Shown here piece by piece: positions 37,022 through 49,854 of a DNA stretch of 59,907 nucleotides. The notes beneath the pieces were generated by a model. The model searched no databases, was not told where the DNA came from, and worked only from the letters and a program-made list of their open reading frames with translations. The stretch's first letter is position 1; every line of letters begins with the position of its first letter. The position numbers and the translations under genes were made by a program. This DNA is from Betaproteobacteria bacterium (GTDB lineage Bacteria; Pseudomonadota; Gammaproteobacteria; Burkholderiales; Casimicrobiaceae), in assembly GCA_016716425.1 (NCBI GenBank), contig JADJWJ010000015.1, forward strand, positions 1-59,907, written 5' to 3'.

Positions 37022-37797
37022 CGGCGCGGGCAAAGTCCGGCACGCCCGACCTCCGGCGCATCGAGGAGGCGGGCTTCAACGCGCTGCAGACGCAGCGCCA
37101 GCTCTTCTACGACGGCTGGCTGCTGCGGGTGGCGCCGGGCAAGGCGCGGCGCGCGCGCAGCGTCAACGCGCACTTCGGGTCGACGCTGCCGCTCGCGCAG
37201 AAGATCCGGTACTGCGAACGCTTCTACGCCGAGCGGCACCTGCCGGTGCTGTTCCGGATCACGCCGTTCGTGCAGCCGGCCGATCTCGGGGACGCGCTCG
37301 CCGCGCATGGCTACGAGGCGTTCGACCCGACGCTGGTGCAGGTCGCGCGCCTCGCGACGCCGCCGGAACCGGTCGACCCGACCGGCTGCGAGATCGCCGC
37401 GCCGTCGGACGCCGAGTTCGCCGATGCGCTCGCGCAGCTGCAGGACCTGTCGCGCGAGGGGCGCGATGCGCTGTTCGAGCGGATGGCCGCGAGCCCGCTG
37501 CGCACGCGCGCGCTGCTCGCGTACGCGGACGGCGCGCCGGTGGCGGCCGGCACCGTCATGCTGGAGGACGGGCTCGCCGGCGTGTTCTCGATGGCCACGG
37601 CGCCCGCGATGCGCCGGCGCGGCGTGGCCACCGCGCTGCTCGGGCGGCTGCTCGCGTGGGCGTGGGAGCGCAACGCGACCCACGCGTACCTGCAGGTGGA
37701 CGCGCAGAACGCGCCCGCGCTCGCCGTCTACCGGAAGTTCGGCTTCGCCACCGCCTACACCTATCACTACTGCGGACGCGCCGGGGACAGGCAGTGA
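37018..37797 (+). CDS. GNAT family N-acetyltransferase
   Basis: The 259-residue protein has a C-terminal GNAT domain with the acetyl-CoA loop MRRRGVATALLGRLLAWAW (about 199-217) and ALAVYRKFGFATAYTYHY. The N-terminal half resembles the divergent domain in two-part GNATs that begin RIEEAGFNALQTQRQLFYDGWLLRVAPGKARRARSVN. The substrate is unknown. It overlaps pgpA and pncC by four bases each. Confidence 0.88.
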   Translation: MTARAKSGTPDLRRIEEAGFNALQTQRQLFYDGWLLRVAPGKARRARSVNAHFGSTLPLAQKIRYCERFYAERHLPVLFRITPFVQPADLGDALAAHGYEAFDPTLVQVARLATPPEPVDPTGCEIAAPSDAEFADALAQLQDLSREGRDALFERMAASPLRTRALLAYADGAPVAAGTVMLEDGLAGVFSMATAPAMRRRGVATALLGRLLAWAWERNATHAYLQVDAQNAPALAVYRKFGFATAYTYHYCGRAGDRQ

Positions 37798-38285
37798 GCG
37801 ACAAGGACAACCACGCGCTCGCCGCGGAACTCGGCGCGGCCCTCGCCGCGCGCGGTGCCATGTGCACGACCGCGGAGTCGTGCACCGGCGGGCTCGTGGC
37901 CGGTGCCATCACCGACGTCGCGGGCAGCTCGGCGTGGTTCGAGCGCGGCTTCGTCACGTACTCCAACGACGCCAAGGTCGAGCTGCTCGGCGTGCCGGCC
38001 GCGACGATCGCGGTGCACGGCGCTGTCTCGGAGGCGGTCGCGGCCGCGATGGCCGAAGGCGCGCTGGCGCGCACGCCGGCGGCGTTCGCGGTCGCGATCA
38101 CCGGCATCGCCGGCCCGGGCGGTGGTTCGCCGGGCAAGCCGGTCGGCACCGTGTGCTTCGCGTGGGCGGCGCGTGGGGCGCCCTCGCGGGCGGCCACCCG
38201 GCACTTCGACGGCGATCGGCGCATGGTGCGCGAGGCCGCGACGATCGAGGCGCTGACCGGGCTCCTCGCGCTCGTGCGGCAGTGA
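37794..38285 (+). CDS. pncC: nicotinamide-nucleotide amidohydrolase (CinA C-terminal family)
   Basis: Hydrolyses NMN to nicotinate mononucleotide in pyridine-nucleotide recycling. The 163-residue protein contains only the CinA_C domain: TTAESCTGGLVAGAITDVAGSSAWFERGFVTYSN (about 25-58) and AITGIAGPGGGSPGKPVGTV. The start is a GTG overlapping the GNAT stop as GTGA. It lacks the N-terminal MoCF domain of full CinA, as is usual in proteobacteria. Confidence 0.93.
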   Translation: MSDKDNHALAAELGAALAARGAMCTTAESCTGGLVAGAITDVAGSSAWFERGFVTYSNDAKVELLGVPAATIAVHGAVSEAVAAAMAEGALARTPAAFAVAITGIAGPGGGSPGKPVGTVCFAWAARGAPSRAATRHFDGDRRMVREAATIEALTGLLALVRQ

Positions 38286-38331
38286 AGCGGGGCGGCCGGC
38301 GGCCCGCGGGGGTTGTTTAGACTGAAGGGAC

Positions 38332-38832
38332 ATGGCCGCACCTGCCGCTCCGATCCGCGTCCTCTTCGTCTGCACGGGGAACATCTGCCGCTCGCCGACG
38401 GCGGAGGCCGTGTTCCGCGCGGCAAGCGCGCGCGCCGGCTTGGGCCGGCACGTCGAGGTCGACTCCGCCGGCACGATCGAGTGGCACGCCGGCAATCCCC
38501 CCGACTACCGCGCGATCGCGCACGCCGCCAAGCGCGGCTACGACCTGGCGCCGCTGCGCGCGCGGCAGGTGCAGGCCGCCGACTTCGGCCGGTTCCACTG
38601 GATCCTCGCGATGGACCGCACGCACCTCGCGCATCTCGAGTTGCTGCGACCTGCGGGCCACGGCGGCCACCTCGGGCTCTTCCTCGACCTCGCCCCCCAA
38701 CTCGGCACGCGCGAGGTCCCCGATCCCTACGACGGCGGACCGGAGGGATTCGAGCGCGTGCTCGACCTGATCGAGCGCGCGAGCGACGCGTTCGCGGCGC
38801 GGCTCGCCGGCGAACTCGGGCTGGCGCGCTGA
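38332..38832 (+). CDS. low-molecular-weight protein-tyrosine-phosphatase
   Basis: Cytosolic phosphatase of 166 residues with the P-loop VCTGNICRSP (nucleophile Cys14, Arg20) and the general acid in VPDPYDGG (Asp131). Members can act on tyrosine kinases of exopolysaccharide export or be general housekeeping phosphatases. It converges with the Ser/Thr kinase gene, seven bases apart, but no functional link is shown. Confidence 0.94.
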   Translation: MAAPAAPIRVLFVCTGNICRSPTAEAVFRAASARAGLGRHVEVDSAGTIEWHAGNPPDYRAIAHAAKRGYDLAPLRARQVQAADFGRFHWILAMDRTHLAHLELLRPAGHGGHLGLFLDLAPQLGTREVPDPYDGGPEGFERVLDLIERASDAFAARLAGELGLAR

Positions 38833-38839
38833 ACGGACG

Positions 38840-41827
38840 TTAGCGCCGGGACGCGACCCGGTGCGGCGCGCGCGCCGCGCCGCGCGCCAGCGCTTCCGCC
38901 TGCCGCAGCGGCACCCGGAACTGCTCGGACAGCTCGCGATGCGCGGCGAGCGCCGCACGCGCCGCCGCGAGCGCCGCGTCCGCTTCGGCATGGCGTCCGG
39001 TGCGCAGCAGGGCGACGGCGTGCGTCGCCTCCGCTTCCGCGCGCCACGGGCTGTCGGCGACGTGGACCCTGCGGTAGAGCGCCGCGGCGCGTGCCGCGTG
39101 CGGCACCGCGGCGGCGGCGTCGCCGGCGGCGAGCAGCGCCTGCGCGTGCGCGACGGCGAGTTCCGCGTCGGTCGATACCGCGTACGGACGGAAGGGTGCG
39201 GGTGCGAACTCGGCATCGGCCGCGCGTGCCAGCGCGACCGCCTCCGCGACGCGGCCGATGGCCAGCAGCGCGCGGACCTCGATCGTGTGCACCTCGGCGC
39301 GCAGCGACGCGGTGCCCACGTCCTGCTCGCGCCAGTGTGCCTTCTGCTCCGCCAGCAGCGCGAGCGCCGCGGTCGCGTCGCCGGCGGCGATGCGGATGCG
39401 GGCGTCCGCGACCGTCACGTTGCCGTGCACGAGCGACCCGCGCGCGATCCGCATCTGCGCGAGGATGCCCCGCGCCTGCGCGATGTCGTCGGCCGCCGCC
39501 TCCGTGAGGCCGGCGGCGAGCCGCGCGTGGGCGCGCATCGCGAGGACCGCCGCGGCGCGAAAGCGCGCCGGCGCCGGCGTCCCCAGCTCGGTGATCGCCG
39601 CGTCGCCGGCGGCGAGCCAGGCCGGCAGGTCGCCGCGGTTGAGGTGCAACTCCACCAGCGTCCGCCACGTCTCGCCGGTCGTGCCGGCGTCGCGGCCGCC
39701 TTCCGCGCGTTCGGCCTCCCGCACCGTGGTAACGAGCGCCTCCGCCTCATCGAGGCGCGACGTCCACAGCAGGTGCCGGAGAAGCGCGCGCTGCACGCCG
39801 ACGGTCGCGGGGTGCCGCGGTCCGTTGACGCGCTCGGAGACCGCAACCGCCTCGCGCAGCAGCGCGTCGGCTTCGGCGACGTGGTCGACGAACGCGTGGA
39901 TTTCGCCGGCGCGACGCAGGAGCGGCACCAGCCGATAGTCGGACACGCGCAGCGCCCGCGCGACGGCCAGACTCTCGCGTGACGTCGCCAGCATGGCCGT
40001 CCACTCGCCTTGGCGCAGCTCGACGTTGGCCAGCACGGCGAGAGCAGCCGGCAACCCCGGGTCGCCGGGATGATGCGCGCGGTAGATGGCGACGGCGCGT
40101 CCGGCGTGCGCGCGCGCCGCCGGCACGTCGCCCGTCGTGTAATGGTCGGCGGCGATCAGATGGAGCCGGGCGCGCAGCAGGCTGCGGTCGTCGCCCGTGG
40201 CGTCGAGGATCGCCTCGGCTTCGGCGAGTGCCGACTGAACGATGCGGGGCGTCGCTCCCTCGCGGCGGTCCATGGCCTCGGCGAGCCCCACGAGCGCGGC
40301 TGCGACGCGGGGGTCGCGGTCGCCGCGCGTCTGCCGCAGCAACGCGACCTGCCGGGAGGACAGTTCGCTCGCCTCCGCCCACAGGCCGAGCTCGACGTAG
40401 AGACGGGCGAGCGTTCCCAGCAGTTCGATCCGCACGTCGGGCTGGTCGGCGAACGCGGTGCCTGCGCGCGCGGCGCCGATGTCGAGGAGTTCGCGCGCGG
40501 TCGTCTGGCGGGCGCGCTGCGGGTCCGTCTGGTCGCCCGAGTTCGCGCGGAAGAGGTCGAGCATGAACTGCTGGACCGCGTTCGCGCGGGAGGCCTCCGC
40601 GCGGGCGGCCCGCTCCTGCCACAGCGCAGTCGACATGCCGGCGACGAGCGAGACGGCGACCAGTGCGGCCGAGCCGACGGCCACGCGATTGCGTGCGACG
40701 AACTTGCGGGCGCGGTACCACGCACTGTCGGCGCGCGCCTCGATCGGCTCGCCGGCCAGGTGCCGGTCGATGTCGGCCGCGAGCGCGGCCACCGTCGGGT
40801 AACGCTCGTCGGGGCGCTTCTTCAGCGCCTTGCCTGCGATCGTGTCGAGGTCGCCGGCGAGCTCGGCGGCGAGCCTGCGCCCGCCGCCGGCCCCGCGCGT
40901 GGATGCGGCCTCATCGCTCGCGGCGGCGCTCGGCGGCACCGGTTCCTGGTGCAGGATCGCATCCTCGAGTGCGCCGACGCTCGCGTTAGCGGGGCGGTAC
41001 GGGCGGGCGCCGCACAGCAGCTCGTACAGGATGACGCCGAGCGAATACACGTCGGACGCCGTGCTGACCGGCGCGCTCGCGACCTGCTCGGGTGCCGCGT
41101 AGGCGGGCGTGTGCGCACTGCCCGCGATGCGCGTCAGCTCGGTCTGCCCGCCGTTGCCGTCGGTGACGAGCTTGGCGATGCCGAAGTCGAGCAGCTTCAC
41201 GTCGCCGCCGGCGGTCACGAGGATGTTCGAAGGCTTCAGGTCGCGGTGGATGACGAGGTTCGCGTGCGCGTACTGCACGGCGCGAAGCACGTCGCGGAAC
41301 AGGGCGAGCCGCTCGCGCAGCGGCAGGCAGCGCGCGTCGCACCACGCGGGCAGCGGCTCGCCCTCGACGTACTCGAGCGCCAGGTACGGCTGGCCGTCGT
41401 CGGTGACGCCGGCGTCGTACAGGCGGGCGATGTTCGGGTGCGCGAGGCTCGCGAGGATGTCGCGCTCGCGCTCGATGCGGCCGCCCTGCGCGCGGTTGCG
41501 GAGGACCGCGAGCGGCAGCTTGAGCGCGACCGCCCGTTTGAGGTGGCCGTCCGTGCCCTCGGCCAGCCAGACCACGCCCATGCCGCCGGCGCCCAGCTCG
41601 CGCAGCAGCCGGTAGCGGCCGACGATGGCGCCGGCGGCAAAACCGCCCGGCGCCCGCGTCGCGCCGGAGCCCGTCGCGTCGGCGAGCCGCTCCGCCAGCT
41701 CGGGCTTGAGGTGCGCGTGCGCCGCCGGCAGCGTTTCGAGCCAGCGCGCGCGCGCGTCGTCGGCGAGGTCGAGGACTTCGCCCAGCAGCCGGTCGAGCGC
41801 GCGCAGGTCGTCCTGTGACAGTCCCAT
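38840..41827 (-). CDS. membrane Ser/Thr protein kinase with C-terminal helical (TPR-like) repeats
   Basis: From MGLSQDD the protein has 995 residues. A kinase domain at about 70-360 carries the glycine loop GAGGMG, VALK (Lys103), HRDLKPSN (194-201), DFG (214-216) and APEQ, so it should be active. One membrane helix follows at about 383-402, then roughly 590 residues of alanine-rich helical repeats that look TPR-like and would lie outside the cytoplasm. This is the layout of PknB-like kinases with a periplasmic sensory or scaffold part. The gene diverges from recA across a 231-base region. The upstream in-frame extension to 41884 is less likely. Confidence 0.9.
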   Translation of the reverse strand: MGLSQDDLRALDRLLGEVLDLADDARARWLETLPAAHAHLKPELAERLADATGSGATRAPGGFAAGAIVGRYRLLRELGAGGMGVVWLAEGTDGHLKRAVALKLPLAVLRNRAQGGRIERERDILASLAHPNIARLYDAGVTDDGQPYLALEYVEGEPLPAWCDARCLPLRERLALFRDVLRAVQYAHANLVIHRDLKPSNILVTAGGDVKLLDFGIAKLVTDGNGGQTELTRIAGSAHTPAYAAPEQVASAPVSTASDVYSLGVILYELLCGARPYRPANASVGALEDAILHQEPVPPSAAASDEAASTRGAGGGRRLAAELAGDLDTIAGKALKKRPDERYPTVAALAADIDRHLAGEPIEARADSAWYRARKFVARNRVAVGSAALVAVSLVAGMSTALWQERAARAEASRANAVQQFMLDLFRANSGDQTDPQRARQTTARELLDIGAARAGTAFADQPDVRIELLGTLARLYVELGLWAEASELSSRQVALLRQTRGDRDPRVAAALVGLAEAMDRREGATPRIVQSALAEAEAILDATGDDRSLLRARLHLIAADHYTTGDVPAARAHAGRAVAIYRAHHPGDPGLPAALAVLANVELRQGEWTAMLATSRESLAVARALRVSDYRLVPLLRRAGEIHAFVDHVAEADALLREAVAVSERVNGPRHPATVGVQRALLRHLLWTSRLDEAEALVTTVREAERAEGGRDAGTTGETWRTLVELHLNRGDLPAWLAAGDAAITELGTPAPARFRAAAVLAMRAHARLAAGLTEAAADDIAQARGILAQMRIARGSLVHGNVTVADARIRIAAGDATAALALLAEQKAHWREQDVGTASLRAEVHTIEVRALLAIGRVAEAVALARAADAEFAPAPFRPYAVSTDAELAVAHAQALLAAGDAAAAVPHAARAAALYRRVHVADSPWRAEAEATHAVALLRTGRHAEADAALAAARAALAAHRELSEQFRVPLRQAEALARGAARAPHRVASRR

Positions 41828-41964
41828 CGGTCGCGGCCGCGCGGGGCGGCCTGCTGGCGGGGAAGTTCCGCATGGTACGGGCACGAGCGGAGGCTGGGGA
41901 AGCGCCCGGCCGGGGCGGCGCCCCGGCGGGCTCGTTCGTCCGGCTTAGGCCAAGCGGAGGACTT

Positions 41965-41986
41965 GCATCGAACGATCGTTCTATGC
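41965..41986. promoter_or_regulatory. near-perfect 22-bp dyad upstream of recA (candidate SOS/LexA-type operator)
   Basis: The core GAACGATCGTTC is a perfect 12-bp palindrome and is extended by GCAT/ATGC arms to 22 bases with one mismatched pair. It lies 73 bases upstream of the recA start and 138 bases from the divergent kinase start. GAAC-N4-GTTC is the LexA-box form known from Gram-positive bacteria; the usual betaproteobacterial box is CTGT-N8-ACAG, which is not seen here. Assignment to LexA is inference. Confidence 0.6.
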
Positions 41987-42058
41987 GACCATTTCGCGGA
42001 AGTAAAGCCCGCCTTCCCGGCCTTCCGGCCGCCGGGCGATACTCCGGAGACCTCTGTC

Positions 42059-43108
<1,050 letters not shown>

Positions 43109-43124
43109 CCGGCGCGCGCGTCCC

Positions 43125-43643
43125 GTGCGCCAGCGTCGGGCGCCGCGCGACGAGGGCGCCGGCACCGAGGGTGCGGTCAAGCCGGCGGTCTCGCCGAAGG
43201 CGCTTGCCGTGCGCTGGCTCGCGCGGCGCGAGTACAGCCGCGCGGAACTCGCGGAGCGGCTGCGCCGGCGCGGCGCCACGGCGGACGACGTCGAGCGCGC
43301 GCTGGACGAGCTCGCGGCGGCGGGGTACCTGTCCGACGCGCGCTACGCGCAGGCGGTGGTCGCACAGCGGGCCGGCCGGTACGGCAGGCGCGCCATCGTC
43401 CATGCGCTGAAGGAACGCGGCATCGCGGCGGCCGACGCCGACGCGGCGTTGGCACCGCTGGCCGGCACGGACGAACTCGCCGACGCGCGCGCACTGTGGC
43501 AGCGGCGCTTCGGCACCGCGCCCGCGGACGACCGCGAGCGGGCACGCCAGGTGCGCTTCCTGCAGTCGCGCGGCTACGGCCTGTCGGTTGCGCTCTCCGT
43601 CGTGCGCGGCGCCGCACGCGCCGACGAGGACCCCGACACGTAG
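43125..43643 (+). CDS. recX: regulatory protein RecX
   Basis: Inhibitor of RecA filament extension, a three-repeat helical protein. From the GTG at 43125 it has 172 residues, with ALAVRWLARREYSRAELAERLRRRGATADDVERALDELAAAGYLSDARYAQAVV across residues 28-81 and a C-terminal FLQSRGYGLSVALSVV. The exact start is uncertain because the first 20 residues are low complexity. Confidence 0.9.
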   Translation: MRQRRAPRDEGAGTEGAVKPAVSPKALAVRWLARREYSRAELAERLRRRGATADDVERALDELAAAGYLSDARYAQAVVAQRAGRYGRRAIVHALKERGIAAADADAALAPLAGTDELADARALWQRRFGTAPADDRERARQVRFLQSRGYGLSVALSVVRGAARADEDPDT

Positions 43644-43646
43644 AAT
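43641..43646 (+). promoter_or_regulatory. candidate -10 element for the lipoprotein phosphoesterase
   Basis: TAGAAT overlaps the recX stop codon and lies 77 bases before the next start. There is no clear -35. Confidence 0.3.
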
Positions 43647-43723
43647 GGCGCGCGCCGCCGGCGGGCCGGCGGCCGCGTCGCGCCCGTTCGCGTCGCTTCG
43701 TTCCCGACGCAACCGGATCCTGC

Positions 43724-45145
43724 ATGCTTCCACCGCAACTTCGCCGGCCGCCCGGGCCGCTGCTCGCTGCGCTGCTCGCGACCGCGATCCTCGCCGGCTG
43801 CTTCGGCTCTGACGAATCGGGCATCTCCTCGCCCGACGAAGTCCGGCACGCGTACGTGCTGCTCGGCCCGGACGGGCAGACCGTCGCGCGCGCGATCACC
43901 GCGGCGTCGACGTGTCCCGCCATCGCGGTCGACGGCGGCCGGCCGGTGCCGATGTCGCTGCGTGCCGCGGCGGCGACGCTGCCGCCGCGGCCGACGGCGT
44001 ACGACAAGAGCAATGCGGTCCCGGCCGAGTTCCCGGTGACCGTCTGCGACGCGCCGCTGCCGGCCGGCGCCGCGCGGGCGTTCATCGGCACCCGCGCGTT
44101 GCCGATGCCGAAGGCGTACCCGCGCAAGGTCCTGCTGATCGGCGACACCGGCTGCCGGATGAAGGCCGACGGCGACAAGAGCCAGTACCAGGCGTGCAAC
44201 GACGCGCAGCAGTGGCCGTTCGCGGCGATCGCGCAGGCGGCGGCCGCGCAGGCGCCGGACCTCGTGATCCACGTCGGCGACTACCACTACCGCGAGACGG
44301 CCTGCCCGCCGGGCAACGCCGGCTGCGCGGGTAGCCCCTATGGCTTTTCGTGGTCGAGCTGGGAGCCGGATTTCTTCGCGCCGGGCGCGCCGCTGCTCGC
44401 CGCCGCGCCGTGGATCCTGCTGCGCGGCGACCACGAGACGTGCGACCGCGCGGGGCAAGGCTGGTGGCGGCTGCTCGACCCGCGGCCGCTCGCACCCGCG
44501 CAGGACTGCAACGACCCCGCCAATGACGGCATCGGCGACTACAGCGAGCCGTACGCGGTGCCGCTCGGCGACGACACGATGTTCGTCGTGTTCGACTCCG
44601 CCGTCGTCGGCAACGACAAGCTCAAGCACTCGGACCCGCAGTTCGCGTTGTACAAGGCGCAGCTCGAGCAGGCGTTCGCCCTGGGTGCCGGACGGCCGAA
44701 CGCGTTCTTCATGAACCACCAGCCGATCCTCGGGTACAACTCGGACGGCAAGTCGAAGGCGCAACCGGGCAACGCGGCGCTGCAGTCGGTGCTCGATTCG
44801 ATCGTGCCGACGGTGCTGTTCCCGCCCAACGTGCAGGCGGTGCTGTCCGGTCACGTGCACATGATGCAGATCGTGAGCTTCGCGACCCCGCAGCCGCCGA
44901 TTTTCATCCCGGGCAACGGCGGCACCGAACTCGTGCCCGACTTCACCGAGTTTCCGCCGGACAACACGCCGGTGCCGGACGCCGTCGTCGCGGGCCTGTT
45001 GCACACGGCGTCGTTCGGCTTCATGACGCTGGAGCGCGCGGCGTCCGGCTGGACGATCACCGCGTTCGACCGCGCCGGCCGGCCGCAGACGACCTGCACG
45101 TTGTTCGCGCGCAAGGCGTCGTGCACGCCGCTCGCGGTGTCGTGA
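43724..45145 (+). CDS. metallophosphoesterase, predicted lipoprotein
   Basis: The 473-residue protein has a lipobox (ILAGC, lipidated Cys26) and calcineurin-type metal motifs: GDTGCRM, HVGDYHY, RGDHE (in place of the usual GNHE), MNHQP and GHVHM. The asparagine-to-aspartate change in the third motif is unusual. It is probably anchored in the envelope; the substrate cannot be inferred. Its neighbours (recX before, a convergent solute-binding protein after) give no hint. Confidence 0.82.
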   Translation: MLPPQLRRPPGPLLAALLATAILAGCFGSDESGISSPDEVRHAYVLLGPDGQTVARAITAASTCPAIAVDGGRPVPMSLRAAAATLPPRPTAYDKSNAVPAEFPVTVCDAPLPAGAARAFIGTRALPMPKAYPRKVLLIGDTGCRMKADGDKSQYQACNDAQQWPFAAIAQAAAAQAPDLVIHVGDYHYRETACPPGNAGCAGSPYGFSWSSWEPDFFAPGAPLLAAAPWILLRGDHETCDRAGQGWWRLLDPRPLAPAQDCNDPANDGIGDYSEPYAVPLGDDTMFVVFDSAVVGNDKLKHSDPQFALYKAQLEQAFALGAGRPNAFFMNHQPILGYNSDGKSKAQPGNAALQSVLDSIVPTVLFPPNVQAVLSGHVHMMQIVSFATPQPPIFIPGNGGTELVPDFTEFPPDNTPVPDAVVAGLLHTASFGFMTLERAASGWTITAFDRAGRPQTTCTLFARKASCTPLAVS

Positions 45146-45215
45146 GCGTCGGTGGCGGGCCGATCCGCACGCCGGCGTCTGCGCTTCCGACCGCCGCGCC
45201 CCGCCGGCAATCCGC

Positions 45216-46997
45216 TCAGGGTGCCCCGGGCGCCTTCCTTCGCGCCGGATCGACGGCCAGGTACTGGAAGTACCAGGTCACGTACGGCGATCCGCGAAAG
45301 CCCATCACCCACGGCTGCACGTACGCCGTCTCGAGTTCGATCACCAGGGGAATGACGGGCACGTAGCGGTCGACGATCTCGTTCATGATGCGGGCCTCGA
45401 CCAGCCGTTGCTGCTCGGTGCCCGCGTACATGAAGCGTTCCAGCGCCCGGTCGAAGGGCTCGTGGCGAAACCGCGCCGCGTTCGCGCTCCCCGGCTCCTT
45501 GCTGTGGAGGCTCAAGAGATCCAGCCCCGTCGGCGACGACGTGAGTCCGATGAAGGTGATCTGAAACTCTCCCTGGGCCGCCGCCTTGAACACGTCGGTG
45601 GGCGGCATGGCACGGAACTGCGTGCGCACGCCGATCGCGTCCATGTCCTGCTTCCACAGCGCCTGCATCTCGCGCCACTGCGTGCCGGTGAACGTCGTGA
45701 GCGTCAGGGCGAGCGGCTTGCCGTCCGGCAGCAGGCGAAAGCCCTGGCTGTCGCGCCTGCCGTACCCGACGCGGTCCAGCAGCGCGTTGGCGAGGGCTCG
45801 ATCCGCCGTTCGCTTCGCGGGACGCGCGGCGTCGTAGCCCGCGGCGCCGCGCGCCAGGATCTGGCTGGCGGGGGCGGCCTGTCCGCTGTACACCACGCGC
45901 ACCATCCGGTCGATGTCGAGCGACAACGCAATGGCGCGGCGTAGCGCCAGGCGCTCCTGCGCCAAGCCGCCCACGACGGGATCCTCCATGTTGAAGACGG
46001 CCAGCCGCGTCGTGTAGTGATAGGTGTCGCGGCGCACGCCGCGCGCCGCGAGCACCGGATCGAGCGCGCCGTTGCGCAGCAGGGTCTGCGCGCCGCTGCC
46101 GCGGAGCATCGCGATGTCGAGCTCTCCGCGCTGGAACGCGAGGACCCGGGGCTGCATCTCCTCGATGATGGAGAACTCGACCAGCCCGACCTGCGGCAGC
46201 GGCTTGCCGCGCATCTCGCGCACGAGGCCGGCGACGGCGGGATCGGCGCTCTGCGGAAACGCGAGCGTGCGGTAGCCGGGATTGGCCTCCAGTACCACGC
46301 GGGAACCGCGCCGCCACTCTTGCAACCGATAGGGGCCGGTGCCCACGGGCTGCGACTGGACGTCGCCGGGCGACGCGTCGACCACCTCGCGCGCGACCGC
46401 GGGCGTGCCCTGGAGGAGGCTGCGCATCGCCGCATGGTTGGGTGCGGTGAGCCGGAACTGCAGCGTGTACCGGTCGAGCGCACGCAGCCCCTCGACCGGT
46501 GTTTCGTAGTCGAACTTCGCGCCGGGACCGCGCGCCGCGTCGACGGTGGCGCGCATGCCGGCGATGAGGTCGGAGTACAGCGGCGAGCCGCCGCGCCGCA
46601 GATTCGGGTCGAGCCCCCGCTTGATCGAATAGACGTAGTCCTGCGCCACCAGCTCGCGGCGCTTCCCGGCAAAGGCGGGGTGATCGGTGAAGTAAATCTG
46701 CGGCTGGATGCGGATGGTCCACACCTTCCCGTCGGCGGAGATCTCCGGCGCCGAGGCGGCCGTCCTGGGTGCGAGGTCGACAGCGCTCGCGAGGTAGTCC
46801 CAGTCGTACAGGGCCTCGAAGATCGCGTAGCCCACGTCGTTCGCCGAGGCGGACAGCCACTGCTGCGGGTCGAGGGAGTCGATGTCGCCGATCGCCAGCC
46901 GCAGCCGCTGCCCGGCATCGGCCGCGAAGGCGCCCCCGTACGCGAGGATCAACGCTGCGGCGAGCGCGATTCCCACTGCGCTACGACCTCCGGCCAT
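45216..46997 (-). CDS. ABC transporter peptide/opine-type solute-binding protein (family 5)
   Basis: The 593-residue periplasmic protein has a signal peptide ending near FAADA (about residue 27). It then shows the SBP_bac_5 pattern: LDPQQWLSASANDVGYAIFEALYDWD, QPVGTGPYRLQEW and YGYR-type repeats, with RRAIALSLDIDRMVRVVYSGQA in the middle. Such proteins bind peptides, nickel or similar ligands. No permease or ATPase gene is adjacent, so it must share a transporter elsewhere. GGGAG precedes the ATG at 46997. Confidence 0.85.
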   Translation of the reverse strand: MAGGRSAVGIALAAALILAYGGAFAADAGQRLRLAIGDIDSLDPQQWLSASANDVGYAIFEALYDWDYLASAVDLAPRTAASAPEISADGKVWTIRIQPQIYFTDHPAFAGKRRELVAQDYVYSIKRGLDPNLRRGGSPLYSDLIAGMRATVDAARGPGAKFDYETPVEGLRALDRYTLQFRLTAPNHAAMRSLLQGTPAVAREVVDASPGDVQSQPVGTGPYRLQEWRRGSRVVLEANPGYRTLAFPQSADPAVAGLVREMRGKPLPQVGLVEFSIIEEMQPRVLAFQRGELDIAMLRGSGAQTLLRNGALDPVLAARGVRRDTYHYTTRLAVFNMEDPVVGGLAQERLALRRAIALSLDIDRMVRVVYSGQAAPASQILARGAAGYDAARPAKRTADRALANALLDRVGYGRRDSQGFRLLPDGKPLALTLTTFTGTQWREMQALWKQDMDAIGVRTQFRAMPPTDVFKAAAQGEFQITFIGLTSSPTGLDLLSLHSKEPGSANAARFRHEPFDRALERFMYAGTEQQRLVEARIMNEIVDRYVPVIPLVIELETAYVQPWVMGFRGSPYVTWYFQYLAVDPARRKAPGAP

Positions 46998-47135
46998 CGG
47001 CAACTCCCGTGATACGCACATCGATGATCGAGCCCGCAGGCAGTGTACCTACGAACGATCGGGCGGCGATGGCGCCGATCGCGGGGCACCTGTGCGTGCC
47101 CGCGGGCCCGCGGCCCGCGCACCGGCGGCCCGCGC

Positions 47136-47141
47136 TACAAT
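47136..47141 (+). promoter_or_regulatory. candidate -10 element for alaS
   Basis: TACAAT in the sequence GCGCTACAATACAAGC lies 71 bases before the alaS start and 139 bases from the divergent solute-binding-protein start. No convincing -35. Confidence 0.4.
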
Positions 47142-47211
47142 ACAAGCTTTTGATTTCGCGCCACGTTTCGCGCCGCCTGATCCGGGCGCCGCGGTGCACG
47201 CGCCAGGACCC

Positions 47212-49850
<2,639 letters not shown>

Positions 49851-49854
<4 letters not shown>

